From the NCBI RefSeq assembly GCF_000196675.2, contig NC_015312.1:4526001-4590000 (forward strand): a DNA stretch of 64,000 bases, given 5' to 3'. The position numbers and the translations under genes are program-made. Source of the stretch: Pseudonocardia benzenivorans CB1190. GTDB taxonomy: Bacteria > Actinomycetota > Actinomycetes > Mycobacteriales > Pseudonocardiaceae. Below the pieces are notes generated by a model. The model did no database searches and was not told the DNA's origin. It saw only the letters and a list, made by a program, of their open reading frames with translations. Shown piece after piece: positions 1 through 8,030 of this stretch. The first letter of the stretch is position 1. Each line of letters opens with the position of its first letter.

Positions 1-1
1 G

Positions 2-46
2 ACCGGGTCGCCCGTCCGGCCGTTGGCGGTGGTCGGCGGTGGCTGA
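2..46 (+). CDS. 3' end of an upstream gene (partial)
   Basis: An open frame enters from the left edge and ends with TGA at 44-46, giving a C-terminal tail TGSPVRPLAVVGGG. The stop overlaps the GTG start of the next gene at 39, the overlap style seen elsewhere in this window, so this is probably the last codons of the first gene in the operon. Only 14 residues are visible and no family can be named. Confidence 0.3.
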   Translation, partial: TGSPVRPLAVVGGG

Positions 47-1487
47 GCGCACCCTCGCCGAGCACCTCGCGGCGTTCGCCGCGAAGTCCACGCAGAGCCA
101 GCTGCCCGGCGACGTCGCCGCGAGCGTGGGCCGCCGCGTCCTCGACGTCCTCGGGCTCTGCGTCGCCGCGCTCGACCTGCCGACGAGCCGCGCCGCCCTG
201 GACCACGTCGCGGAGCAGGGCGGCGCCCCGCAGGCGCACGCCGTCGGGCTGCCCACCGCGGTGCCCGCGGCGTGGGCGGCCTTCGCCAACGGCGTGACCG
301 CGCACTCGCTGGACTACGACGACACGCACCTCCCGTCCGTGCTGCACCCCAGCGCCGCGGTCGTCCCCGCCGCGCTCGCCGCCGCGGAGTACGCCGGCGC
401 GTCGGGCGCACGAACGGTGGAGGCGATCGCCGTCGGGCTGGAGATCACCGTCCGGCTCGGCATGGCGGGCTACGACGAGCGGCTCGGCAACTCGGTGTTC
501 TTCGAGCACGGCCAGCACGCGACGTCGATCTGCGGCGCGATGGGCGGTGCGGCCGCGGCCGCGCTGCTGCTGGACCTCGGCGAGGACGGGGTGCGCGACG
601 CGCTCGGCATCACCGCGTCGATGGCGGCCGGGGTCATCGAGGCCAACCGCACGGGCGGCACGGTGAAGCGGGTCCACTGCGGCTGGGCCGCGCACTCGGC
701 CGTCACGGCCGCGCAACTGGTGCGCCGCGGGTTCACCGGCCCGCCGACGGTCCTGGAGGGCCGCTTCGGGTTCTTCGAGGCGTTCCTGCGCGGCGAGGCC
801 GACCCGGCCGCGATCACCGACGGCCTCGGCGACGAGTGGGCGGTGCCCGGGATCTTCTTCAAGCCCTACCCCGCCAACCACTTCACCCACACCGCGGTGG
901 ACGCCGCGGCCCGGCTGCGGGAGCGCGGGGTGCGGCCGCAGGACGTCACGTCGGCGACGCTCGGCGTGCCCGGCGCGGTGATCCGCACCATCGGTGAGCC
1001 CATCGAGACCAAGCGCGCGCCGGTCACCGGCTACCAGGCGCAGTTCTCCGGTCCGTACGCCGTGGCCGTCGGCCTGTTCGGCGGCGGCGGCCTCGGCGCC
1101 GCCCTCGCCGACTACACCGACGCGCTGGCCGCCGACCCCGACCGGCGCGCGCTGATGGCCAAGGTCGACGTCGTCGCCGACGCCCGCTGCGACGCCGTGT
1201 TCCCGCACCAGTTCCCGGCGGTCCTGCGCGTCACCACCGCCGACGGGCGGGAGTGGACCGAGGAGGTCCTCACCAACCGCGGCGGCCCCGACCGGCCGCT
1301 GACCGACGCCGAGCACGCCCGCAAGTTCCGCGACAACCTCGCGGTGACGCTCCCGGCCGACGTCGCCGGCGCCGTCGCCGACGAGGTCACCGACACCGTG
1401 CTGGGCCTGGCCGCCTCCGACGACCCCGCGGTCGTCGGCCGCCTGCTGGCCCGGCTCACCCCGACCTTCTCCGACACCGAGGAGTAG
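39..1487 (+). CDS. MmgE/PrpD family protein
   Basis: The 482-residue product has the length and fold features of the MmgE/PrpD family (2-methylcitrate dehydratase, cis-aconitate decarboxylase and many uncharacterised dehydratases). The family signature AHSLDYDDTH lies near residues 87-97, followed by the conserved glycine/alanine-rich helical domain (residues 140-200) and the C-terminal alpha/beta domain. The GTG start overlaps the upstream frame. The next gene, a hydantoinase-like hydrolase, begins 2 nt after the stop, and a CitE-like lyase follows, so the three are one operon. None of the usual 2-methylcitrate-cycle partners (prpB, prpC) is seen, so a classical PrpD role is unlikely. The substrate is unknown; a cytosolic dehydratase or isomerase step in a catabolic route is the inference. 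Confidence 0.85.
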   Translation: MAERTLAEHLAAFAAKSTQSQLPGDVAASVGRRVLDVLGLCVAALDLPTSRAALDHVAEQGGAPQAHAVGLPTAVPAAWAAFANGVTAHSLDYDDTHLPSVLHPSAAVVPAALAAAEYAGASGARTVEAIAVGLEITVRLGMAGYDERLGNSVFFEHGQHATSICGAMGGAAAAALLLDLGEDGVRDALGITASMAAGVIEANRTGGTVKRVHCGWAAHSAVTAAQLVRRGFTGPPTVLEGRFGFFEAFLRGEADPAAITDGLGDEWAVPGIFFKPYPANHFTHTAVDAAARLRERGVRPQDVTSATLGVPGAVIRTIGEPIETKRAPVTGYQAQFSGPYAVAVGLFGGGGLGAALADYTDALAADPDRRALMAKVDVVADARCDAVFPHQFPAVLRVTTADGREWTEEVLTNRGGPDRPLTDAEHARKFRDNLAVTLPADVAGAVADEVTDTVLGLAASDDPAVVGRLLARLTPTFSDTEE

Positions 1488-1489
1488 CA

Positions 1490-2956
1490 GTGGCACTCGA
1501 CCTGCTCATCACCAACGCCGCCGTCGCCGGCCATGACCGGCCCGAGCCCGAGCGCCTCGACATCGGCGTCGTGGACGGGAAGATCGTGCGCCTCGAGCCG
1601 GGCATCCCGGTCGAGGACGCCACCACCGTCGTCGACGCAGCCGGCAAGCTGGCCTTCCCCGGCGTCGTCGACGCCCACCAGCACTGGGGCATCTACAACC
1701 CGCTGTCCGAGGACACCGCGATCGAGAGCCGCGCGTGCGCGCAGGGCGGCGTCACCACCGCGCTGAACTACATGCGCACCGGGCAGTACTACCTGAACAA
1801 GGGCGGCCCCTACCGCGACTTCTTCCCCGAGGTCCTCGACGCCTCTGCCGGGCGCGCGCTCGTCGACTACGCGTTCCACCTCGCGCCGATGATGCGCGAG
1901 CACATCGACGAGATCCCGCGCCTGGTCGAGGAGTTCGGCGTCACCTCGTTCAAGATCTTCATGTTCTACGGCGGGCACGGCCTGCACGGACGCTCGAACG
2001 ACCAGAGCTCGTTCCTCATGACGCCCGAGGGCGAGCGCTACGACCTCGCGCACTTCGAGTTCGTCATGCGCGGCATCCAGGCGGCCCGCGAGCGGTTCCC
2101 GGACCTCGCCGAGGAGATCTCGCTCAGCCTGCACTGCGAGACCGCCGAGATCATGACGGCGTACCAGAAGATCGTGGAGGCCGACGGGTCGCTGACCGGG
2201 CTGCGGGCCTACTCGGCGTCGCGGCCGCCGCACTCCGAGGGCCTCGCCGTCTCGATCGCGTCGTACCTGGCGCACGAGACCGGCCTGCCGAAGATCAACC
2301 TGCTGCACCTCAGCTCGGCCAAGGCCGTCGACGCCGCGCTGCGCATGGCGGGCGCCTTCCCGCACATCGACTTCCGCCGCGAGGTGACGATCGGGCACCT
2401 GCTCGCCGACGTCGACACCGCGTCGGGCCTGGGCGCCAAGGTGAACCCGCCGATCCGCCCGCGCGAGGACGTCGAGGCGCTGTGGACGCACCTACTCGCC
2501 GGTGAGCTCGACTGGGTCGTCTCCGACCACGCGTGCTGCCGCGACGAGACGAAGTTCGGCGACCCGCGCGACGACGTGTTCGTCGCCAAGTCCGGGTTCG
2601 GCGGCGCGGAGTACCTGCTCGCCGGGCTGTACTCCGAGGGCACCAAGCGCGGGCTCTCGACGCAGCGGGTGGCCGAGCTGACCTCGTGGAACCCGGCGCA
2701 GCGGTTCGGCCTACGCACCAAGGGCGCCATCGCCGTCGGGTTCGACGCCGACGTCGCGCTGCTCGACCCGACCGTGCACTGGACGGTCCGGGCCGCGGAC
2801 TCGGAGTCGGCGCAGGAGTACACGCCGTTCGAGGGCTTCGAGCTCGACGCGGTCGTCACCGACACGTTCGTGCGCGGGCACCAGGTGCTGGCCGACCGCA
2901 AGGTCGTCGGCGACGCGGTGGGCGGCTACCTGCACCGGCCGACCGGACGGAGCTGA
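1490..2956 (+). CDS. dihydropyrimidinase/hydantoinase-like cyclic amidohydrolase
   Basis: A 488-residue amidohydrolase of the hydantoinase, dihydropyrimidinase and allantoinase group. The metal-binding HxH is in VVDAHQHWG (H63, H65). A FKIFMFYGG segment near residue 158 supplies the lysine that is carboxylated to bridge the two metals. LHCETAEI and LHLSSAKA carry the later histidines and VSDHACC the catalytic aspartate. It should hydrolyse a cyclic amide or imide ring. The open frame extends upstream, but the homology starts at the GTG at 1490, 2 nt after the PrpD-like stop. Its partners are a PrpD-like protein and a CitE-like lyase rather than pyrimidine or allantoin genes, so the ring substrate cannot be assigned. 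Confidence 0.85.
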   Translation: MALDLLITNAAVAGHDRPEPERLDIGVVDGKIVRLEPGIPVEDATTVVDAAGKLAFPGVVDAHQHWGIYNPLSEDTAIESRACAQGGVTTALNYMRTGQYYLNKGGPYRDFFPEVLDASAGRALVDYAFHLAPMMREHIDEIPRLVEEFGVTSFKIFMFYGGHGLHGRSNDQSSFLMTPEGERYDLAHFEFVMRGIQAARERFPDLAEEISLSLHCETAEIMTAYQKIVEADGSLTGLRAYSASRPPHSEGLAVSIASYLAHETGLPKINLLHLSSAKAVDAALRMAGAFPHIDFRREVTIGHLLADVDTASGLGAKVNPPIRPREDVEALWTHLLAGELDWVVSDHACCRDETKFGDPRDDVFVAKSGFGGAEYLLAGLYSEGTKRGLSTQRVAELTSWNPAQRFGLRTKGAIAVGFDADVALLDPTVHWTVRAADSESAQEYTPFEGFELDAVVTDTFVRGHQVLADRKVVGDAVGGYLHRPTGRS

Positions 2957-2961
2957 CGCCG

Positions 2962-3819
2962 GTGCGTCCGCGCAGCTACCTCTACGTGCCGGGCGACCGC
3001 GAGGACCGCTTCGCCCGTGCCGCGGAGCGCGGCGCGGACGCGCTGGTGTTCGACCTCGAGGACGCCGTCGCCGCCGCGGCGAAGGACCGCGCCCGCGCGG
3101 CGGTGGCCCGGCACCTCGCCGCGCTGGCCCCGACGGGCCCGGGCCCGCAGAACTGGGTCCGCGTCGACGCCGACCGGCTCGACGCCGACGTCGCGGCCGT
3201 GACGGGCCCGGCGCTCGCGGGTGTCCTGCTGCCCAAGGCGAGCGTGGAATCGTTGCACCGCATCGACTCCCTTCTCGCCGACGCCGAACGGGCCGCCGGG
3301 ATGGCCACCGGGTCCGTGGCGGTCGTGCCGGTCGTCGAGACGGCGGCGGGCCTGCTCGAGACCGCGGCGCTCGCCCGCGGGCCGCGCGTCGCGCGCCTCG
3401 CCATCGGCGAGGCCGACCTCGCCGCCGAGCTGGGCGTCGTACCGGGTCCGGACCGGGCCGAGCTCGCCCCGCACCGTGCGCAGCTCGTCGTCGCGTCGGC
3501 GGCGGCGCGGCTCGCGGGCCCGATCGCCCCCGTCGAGACGGACCTGACGGTGAGCGACGACGCGCTCGTCGCGAGCACCGCCGCCCTGCTCCGCCAGGGC
3601 TTCCGGGCGCGCACGGCGGTGCATCCCCGGCAGGTACCGTCGATCAACGCGGCGTTCACCCCGTCCACCGACGAGCTCGACCGCGCCCGGGGCATCGTCG
3701 AGACGCTGGAGTCCGCGGGCTCGGGCGTCGCCGTCGACCCCCGCACGGGCCGCATGCTCGACGAGGCGGTCGTCCGATCGGCCCGCGACGTCCTCTCACG
3801 GGCGGCCACTCCGCGGTAA
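2962..3819 (+). CDS. HpcH/HpaI aldolase, CitE-like CoA-ester lyase
   Basis: The 285-residue protein starts RSYLYVPGDRE and contains VFDLEDAV, the magnesium and CoA-ester binding signatures of citrate lyase beta subunit (CitE) and malyl/citramalyl-CoA lyase relatives. IGEADLAAELG near residues 150-160 and VHPRQV near residue 220 are further family motifs. It would cleave or form a beta-hydroxyacyl-CoA. The start is GTG at 2962, 5 nt after the amidohydrolase stop, so it is the last visible gene of the operon. Stand-alone CitE-like proteins are often mis-named citrate lyase; no alpha or gamma lyase subunits are present here. Confidence 0.85.
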   Translation: MRPRSYLYVPGDREDRFARAAERGADALVFDLEDAVAAAAKDRARAAVARHLAALAPTGPGPQNWVRVDADRLDADVAAVTGPALAGVLLPKASVESLHRIDSLLADAERAAGMATGSVAVVPVVETAAGLLETAALARGPRVARLAIGEADLAAELGVVPGPDRAELAPHRAQLVVASAAARLAGPIAPVETDLTVSDDALVASTAALLRQGFRARTAVHPRQVPSINAAFTPSTDELDRARGIVETLESAGSGVAVDPRTGRMLDEAVVRSARDVLSRAATPR

Positions 3820-3820
3820 G

Positions 3821-3849
3821 GTCGGGGTGGGCGGCTTCCCGCCGCCGAC
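3821..3849 (+). terminator. hairpin after the CitE-like gene
   Basis: Immediately after the stop an outer stem GTCGG/CCGAC (3821-3825, 3845-3849) encloses an inner 5-bp stem with a CTTC loop. There is no T-tract, as is common for actinobacterial terminators. It separates the catabolic operon from the STAS gene. Confidence 0.4.
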
Positions 3850-3894
3850 GGTCCAGGGGTGAAGAAGCCGCTCCCGCGCAGACGGAGGCGGCCG

Positions 3895-4278
3895 ATGACG
3901 CTCGCACACCCCGGGTTCCTCGCGATCGAGTCCCCGACCCCGACCGTGCACCTGGTCCGGGTCTCGGGTGACCTGGACGCCGCGACGGCGAACCGGTTGC
4001 TGCGCATCGTCGACGCCAGGGGGCACGTCGTCGCGGCAGGCGACGGCGCGACGCGGCACGTGCTCGTCGACCTCTCGGGGGTGACCGGCATGGCACCCGG
4101 GACGGCCACCGTCCTGCTGCGCGCCCGCGAGGTCGCCGAGGCGCACGGCCTCACCCTCGACCTCGTCGGGACGTCGAAGCACACCATGACCCTCAGCGGT
4201 CGCGACCGCTACCAGCTGCTGCGGTTCCGGTCGTTCCCCACGGTCGCGGCGGCCCTGCAGGCGCTCGGACGAGGCTGA
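3895..4278 (+). CDS. STAS-domain protein (anti-sigma factor antagonist-like)
   Basis: A 127-residue single STAS domain: a beta-strand start (VHLVRVSGDLDAATA), a central HVLVDLSGVTGMAPGTATVLL and a helix-rich C-terminus. In SpoIIAA/RsbV proteins the serine phosphorylated by an anti-sigma kinase sits in this central loop; here the loop reads TGMAPGTAT, with threonines but no serine at the expected place, so phospho-switching is uncertain. ATG at 3895 was chosen because GGAGG lies at 3884-3888; an upstream in-frame GTG at 3859 lacks this. No kinase partner is adjacent; a second STAS gene with a SpoIIE phosphatase lies at 38.5 kb. Confidence 0.75.
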   Translation: MTLAHPGFLAIESPTPTVHLVRVSGDLDAATANRLLRIVDARGHVVAAGDGATRHVLVDLSGVTGMAPGTATVLLRAREVAEAHGLTLDLVGTSKHTMTLSGRDRYQLLRFRSFPTVAAALQALGRG

Positions 4279-4334
4279 ACGGGCCTGTCCGTCGGCCAGG
4301 TGACGCGATCCGCGCCCGGGGGAACACTCCCGCC

Positions 4335-4757
4335 ATGTCCCTTCCTGTCACCGGGTTCTCCCATGTGCGGATCACCGTCACCGACCTCGGGCGATCGAAG
4401 CAGTTCTACGACGACGTGTTCGGCCTGCCGATCGCCTTCGAGATGCCCCCGGACGCCGACGAGTCCACCCAGCAGGACATGTGGTGGCTCTTCGGCGGTG
4501 TCGTCTACCAGGTACCCGGCGGGTTCTTCGGACTGCGGCCCGTCGCACCCAGCGGTGACCGGTTCACCGAGGACCGGGCGGGCCTGGACCACCTGAGCTT
4601 CAAGCTCCCGGGCCGGGCCGACCTCGACGCGGCCGCGAGGCGCCTCGAGGAGTTGGGCGTCGAGCACGCCGGTGTCAAGGACATCGGCATCGGTTACCTC
4701 CTGGAGTTCCGCGATCCCGACAACATCGCTCTGGAGCTGTGGGCCGACGCGGACTGA
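4335..4757 (+). CDS. VOC family protein (glyoxalase/dioxygenase fold)
   Basis: The 140-residue protein has two beta-alpha-beta-beta-beta repeats: GFSHVRITVTDLGRSKQFYDDVFGLP at the start (shown in part) and LDHLSFKLPGRADLDAA in the middle, ending with LLEFRDPDNIALELW. The HVRI histidine, HLSF histidine and terminal glutamate (ALELW) match the metal ligands of glyoxalase I and related VOC enzymes. Substrate specificity cannot be read from sequence. It stands alone on the plus strand and converges with the nitroreductase gene 6 nt downstream. Confidence 0.85.
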   Translation: MSLPVTGFSHVRITVTDLGRSKQFYDDVFGLPIAFEMPPDADESTQQDMWWLFGGVVYQVPGGFFGLRPVAPSGDRFTEDRAGLDHLSFKLPGRADLDAAARRLEELGVEHAGVKDIGIGYLLEFRDPDNIALELWADAD

Positions 4758-4763
4758 CCCGGC

Positions 4764-5366
4764 TCAGCCGGCGTCGCGCGGTGCCCAGACCGTGAGGTCG
4801 CGCCAGGTGACCCGGCCGCGGCCCAGCCGGCCCGGCTCGACCGGCGCCGGGTGCCCGAGGCAGACGACGAGCTCGACCGTCCAGCCGCTCGGGACGTCCA
4901 GGACCGCGGCCGCCGCCACCCGGCTGAAGGACGTGACCGGTCCGGAGCCGACGCCGAGCGCGTGCGCCGCGAGCAGCAACGTCGCGGTCGCGGTGCCGAC
5001 GTCGACGGACAGGCTCCGCGCGTCCGGCGCGAACCCGTAGTCGGTGGCGAGGTCCCGGTCGACGCAGACGGCGACGACCGCGGCAGGCCGTTGCAGCATC
5101 CCCGGCGACACCATCCGCAACGCCCGCAGGGTGCCGGGATCGTCGCTCGCGACGAAGCGCTGCAGGTGCCGGTTGCCTGCCGTGGGTGCCCAGCGGACGG
5201 CGTCGAGGATCGCCTCGAGGGTCGCGCGGGCCAGCGGCTCGCCGGTCATCGCGCGCACCACCCGGCGGCTGCGGATCGCCGCGAGGACGGGGTTGCGGCC
5301 CGGCTCCGCGTCGCGGCCCGGCCCGGCTCCGGCGGCGCTCGTGTCGACCGGCCCGGCGGCGCTCAC
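4764..5366 (-). CDS. nitroreductase family protein
   Basis: A 200-residue FMN-dependent nitroreductase-fold protein. IRSRRVVRAM near residue 30 is the phosphate-binding arginine motif and AVRWAPTAGNRHLQRF is the second FMN motif; the glycine-rich GVGSGPVTSF near residue 140 is typical. These enzymes reduce nitro groups, quinones or flavins with NAD(P)H; the substrate is unknown. The GTG start at 5366 overlaps the TGA of the upstream gene by 4 nt, so the pair is translationally coupled. Confidence 0.8.
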   Translation of the reverse strand: MSAAGPVDTSAAGAGPGRDAEPGRNPVLAAIRSRRVVRAMTGEPLARATLEAILDAVRWAPTAGNRHLQRFVASDDPGTLRALRMVSPGMLQRPAAVVAVCVDRDLATDYGFAPDARSLSVDVGTATATLLLAAHALGVGSGPVTSFSRVAAAAVLDVPSGWTVELVVCLGHPAPVEPGRLGRGRVTWRDLTVWAPRDAG

Positions 5367-5692
5367 GACGACCGGCCCGGCACGTAGCGCTGCGCGAGCA
5401 ACGAGCCCAGCTCGGCGCACAGGCCGTCGAGCCGCGCGACGTACTCGTCGCGGCCCTGGCGCGGCACCGCGAGCTCGGGCATCGGCTCGACGTGGTCGCG
5501 GACGAACGTCGCCGTGGGCTCCGACGCACGCGGCGCGAGCAGGCCGGCGAGCCTGCGGGCGGCCGTCAGCAGCCGCAGCGGGCCGTACTCGGCGGCCTCG
5601 TCGACCTGGGTGCGGGCCGCCGTGACCAGGTACGCGAGCACCTCGATCGCGTCGTCCTCGTCGAGGACCCACCTGGGTTCGGTCCGCGGCAT
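5363..5692 (-). CDS. conserved hypothetical protein (possibly DUF6092)
   Basis: A 109-residue, mostly helical acidic protein starting MPRTEPRWVLDEDDAIEVLAYLV. Helices run through the middle (QVDEAAEYGPLRLLTAARRL) and an arginine/serine tail closes it. The position directly upstream of, and overlapping with, a nitroreductase fits small helical proteins I recall as DUF6092; that name is tentative. A role as helper or subunit of the nitroreductase is inferred only from coupling. Confidence 0.6.
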   Translation of the reverse strand: MPRTEPRWVLDEDDAIEVLAYLVTAARTQVDEAAEYGPLRLLTAARRLAGLLAPRASEPTATFVRDHVEPMPELAVPRQGRDEYVARLDGLCAELGSLLAQRYVPGRSS

Positions 5693-5788
5693 GTCGGGCT
5701 CCCCTCACGCGTCGTCACCCGTGGACTCGCACGAGCTGCGCGGTGTGTGACTTCCGTGCCGGGCGCCCCGCCGGGCAGGGTCGGGGAC

Positions 5789-5982
5789 ATGACGGTGCTG
5801 CAGCAGCGGATGCGCGAGATGTTCGTGCGGATGGTCGAGGCCAAGGACGCCTCGCTCGTCGACATCTACTCATCGAGGTCGTCCTCGTCTGTGAGTACCG
5901 CGACGGCCGGATCCTGCGGCTGCACGAGCTGACCTGGCCCGACTGGTCGCGGCTCGCGGCGTTCGAGTCCTACTCGGAGTGA
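5789..5982 (+). pseudogene. NTF2-like (SnoaL-type) protein, internally deleted
   Basis: The N-terminus MTVLQQRMREMFVRMVEAKD continues to DASLVDIY in one frame. Then, in another frame, IEVVLVCEYRDGRILRLHEL and TWPDWSRLAAFESYSE continue to a stop at 5982. Together they read as the two ends of an NTF2-like protein of about 130 residues with the middle third missing: the join falls in the TCATCGAGGTC region around 5868-5875. The deletion also shifted the frame, so the gene should be dead. Remnant of a small cone-fold enzyme or binding protein. Confidence 0.7.
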
Positions 5983-6170
5983 GCGGACACCGTGCCGGGG
6001 CTCGCCGGACCGGGTGGCGTCCTGACCGGACCCGGGCCCCTCACCAGCGTGATCGTCGCGCAACCGCCCGATCATCACCGGGCGAGAAAGTGAGTGATGG
6101 TGGGCACACCGCCGCGATGCGACCATGCGAGACATCGCGACGGGGCGACACGACGACGGACGGAGCTGCG

Positions 6171-7193
6171 ATGTCGAGTTCGGACACACCGTCAGGCGCA
6201 CCGGCGCCCGGGGGCGCGTCCCGGCTGACGACGTGGCACCGCGACCTCTTCGCCGCGATCACCCGCTGGCCGTGGCTGCGCGACCTCGACGAGAACGTCG
6301 CCGCTGCCGTCCTGCCCGTCTACGACCGCCATCGCGGCAACATCGCCGTCGAGCTCATGCACGGCGGCCGCTGGGCCGGGCACTCGCTGCACGCCGCGCT
6401 CAGCGACCTGCCGATCGGCTTCTGGGCGGGCACGGTGGTGCTCGACCTCCTCGGCAAGGACGTGCGTCCGGCCGGCAGCCGCCTCGATCCCGCCGGCGCC
6501 CTGAGCGCGGCCGGGCTCGCCGCCGCGGCGGCCACGGTCGCGACGGGCGCGACGGACTGGACCGTCAGCGACGGCGAGGACCGTCGGGTCGGGCTGCTGC
6601 ACGGCATGATGAACCTCGCCGGCACGACGTTGCAGGCCGCCTCCCTCGCCGCGCGTGTCGCGGGCAGGCGCCGCCCGGCGCAGGCGCTGAGCGTCGCGAG
6701 CATGGCGGTGACCGCCGCTGCCGGGTACGTCGGCGGGCACCTCGTGCAGGGTCGCGCGCTCATGGTCAACCGGGTCGCGACGACGTCGGGCCCCAACCGT
6801 TGGGTGAAGGCGGTCGAGGAGGCCGACCTGCCCGACGGCGCGACCACCGGCGTCGTCGTCGAGGGCAGGCAGGTGGTGCTGCACCGCGCCGGCGACGAGG
6901 TGTACGCCCTCGACGACCTGTGCAGCCACGCGGGCGGCCTGCTCAGCCGCGGCGAGGTCGTGGACTGCGTCATCTCCTGCCCGCTGCACGAGTCGCTGTT
7001 CGACCTGCGCGACGGCCACATCGTGCGCGGACCCGCCCACCATCCCCAGCCCGTGCTGCCGACCCGCATCCGCAACGGCTGGGTCGAGGTGCGGGGGTCG
7101 CAGCCGCGGGCGCGCGGCACGCGGTCGGCGGCGGGCTCGGCTGCACCGGCGGAGGGCCGCACCCGGACGCGCAGTGCCCCCACCACCAACTAG
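6171..7193 (+). CDS. DUF2231 membrane domain fused to Rieske [2Fe-2S] domain
   Basis: The 340-residue protein joins an N-terminal DUF2231-type membrane region (about residues 50-210, with hydrophobic stretches such as ALSAAGLAAAAATVATGATD) to a C-terminal Rieske ferredoxin domain. The cluster ligands are visible: C251-x-H253 and C270-x2-H273 (CSHAGG and CPLHES). It probably passes electrons at the cytoplasmic membrane. The C-terminus is an Arg/Ser/Ala-rich tail. ATG at 6171 follows ACGGAG at good distance; a longer upstream frame has no homology. A second Rieske gene follows 8 nt later, so both form a redox pair; the oxidase or reductase partner is not in the window. Confidence 0.85.
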   Translation: MSSSDTPSGAPAPGGASRLTTWHRDLFAAITRWPWLRDLDENVAAAVLPVYDRHRGNIAVELMHGGRWAGHSLHAALSDLPIGFWAGTVVLDLLGKDVRPAGSRLDPAGALSAAGLAAAAATVATGATDWTVSDGEDRRVGLLHGMMNLAGTTLQAASLAARVAGRRRPAQALSVASMAVTAAAGYVGGHLVQGRALMVNRVATTSGPNRWVKAVEEADLPDGATTGVVVEGRQVVLHRAGDEVYALDDLCSHAGGLLSRGEVVDCVISCPLHESLFDLRDGHIVRGPAHHPQPVLPTRIRNGWVEVRGSQPRARGTRSAAGSAAPAEGRTRTRSAPTTN

Positions 7194-7201
7194 GAGCAGC
7201 C

Positions 7202-7558
7202 ATGGCATGGGAAGCCGTCGCCGACCTCGACCAGCTCGAGGAGGGCGACATGATGGTCGTGGAGATGAAGGGCGAGCCGATCTGCGTCGTCCGGCTCTAC
7301 GAGGACGAGGCCGTCGCCGTGCACAACACGTGCACCCACCAGCAGCAGCCGCTCAACGAGGGCTACCTGCAGGAGGACGACACGCTGATCTGCCCGGCCC
7401 ACAACTCCTGCTTCGACCTGCGCACCGGTGAACCGCGCGGGGTACCGGCGGTGAGCCCGATCCCCGTGTACGCCTGCAAGATCGAGGACGACGCGATCTG
7501 GGTCGACCCCGAGCAGCAGCTCAACGACGCCGAGATCCCGCACAAGCCGTTCCACTGA
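7202..7558 (+). CDS. Rieske [2Fe-2S] ferredoxin
   Basis: A 118-residue stand-alone Rieske protein. C44-x-H46 (CTH) and C64-x2-H67 (CPAH) bind the cluster, separated by the usual 17 residues. It resembles ferredoxin components of ring-hydroxylating dioxygenases and NirD-like subunits. The acidic N-terminus (DLDQLEEGDMMVVEM) and TGEPRGVPAVSPIPVY strand order are typical. TAGGAGC precedes the ATG. It sits directly behind a membrane-bound Rieske fusion, so electron exchange between the two is plausible; the final acceptor is unknown. Confidence 0.85.
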   Translation: MAWEAVADLDQLEEGDMMVVEMKGEPICVVRLYEDEAVAVHNTCTHQQQPLNEGYLQEDDTLICPAHNSCFDLRTGEPRGVPAVSPIPVYACKIEDDAIWVDPEQQLNDAEIPHKPFH

Positions 7559-7598
7559 CGGCGGAATACGGGCCGCCGCGGGCAGGGTTGCCGGGGTC

Positions 7599-8030
7599 AT
7601 GAGCGACTCCTCGTTCGACCCCCACGCCCTGCTCGCGGAGAGCCGCCTCGGCGTGCTGGCGACCATCAAGTCCGACGGCCGTCCGCAGCTCTCCCCCGTC
7701 ACGCCGTTCTACGACCGCGAGGCCGGTGTCGTGCGCGTGTCGATGACGGAGGGCCGCGCGAAGACCGCCAACCTGCGCCGCGACCCTCGCGCGACGCTCG
7801 AGGTGACCAGTGCCGACGGGTGGGGCTGGGCGACGGTCGAGGGGGTCGCGACGCTCGTCGGTCCCGGCACCGACCCGGACGGGCCCGAGGTGCAGGCCCT
7901 CGTCGAGTACTACCGGTCGGCGGCCGGGGAGCACCCGGACTGGGACGAGTACCGGCGCGTGATGGTCGACGACCGCCGCGTGCTCATGACGATGACGGTC
8001 GACCACGTCTACGGCGCCCGGATCCGCTAG
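7599..8030 (+). CDS. PPOX-class F420-dependent oxidoreductase
   Basis: The 143-residue split-barrel protein starts with LLAESRLGVLATIKSDGRPQ, the FMN/F420-binding entry strand of the pyridoxamine-5-phosphate-oxidase superfamily. RAKTANLRRDPRATLEVT is the phosphate/cofactor segment, and the C-terminal YRRVMVDDRRVLMTM region is typical of the actinobacterial F420-dependent subgroup. Substrate unknown. Its TAG stop shares the palindromic CTAG with the stop of the convergent MFS gene (8027-8030). Confidence 0.8.
   Translation: MSDSSFDPHALLAESRLGVLATIKSDGRPQLSPVTPFYDREAGVVRVSMTEGRAKTANLRRDPRATLEVTSADGWGWATVEGVATLVGPGTDPDGPEVQALVEYYRSAAGEHPDWDEYRRVMVDDRRVLMTMTVDHVYGARIR

Noticed and set aside
1253..1489. 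Upstream extension of the hydantoinase-like gene
   Set aside because: That part lies within the PrpD-like coding region and is Arg-rich shadow sequence; the enzyme fold begins at GTG 1490.
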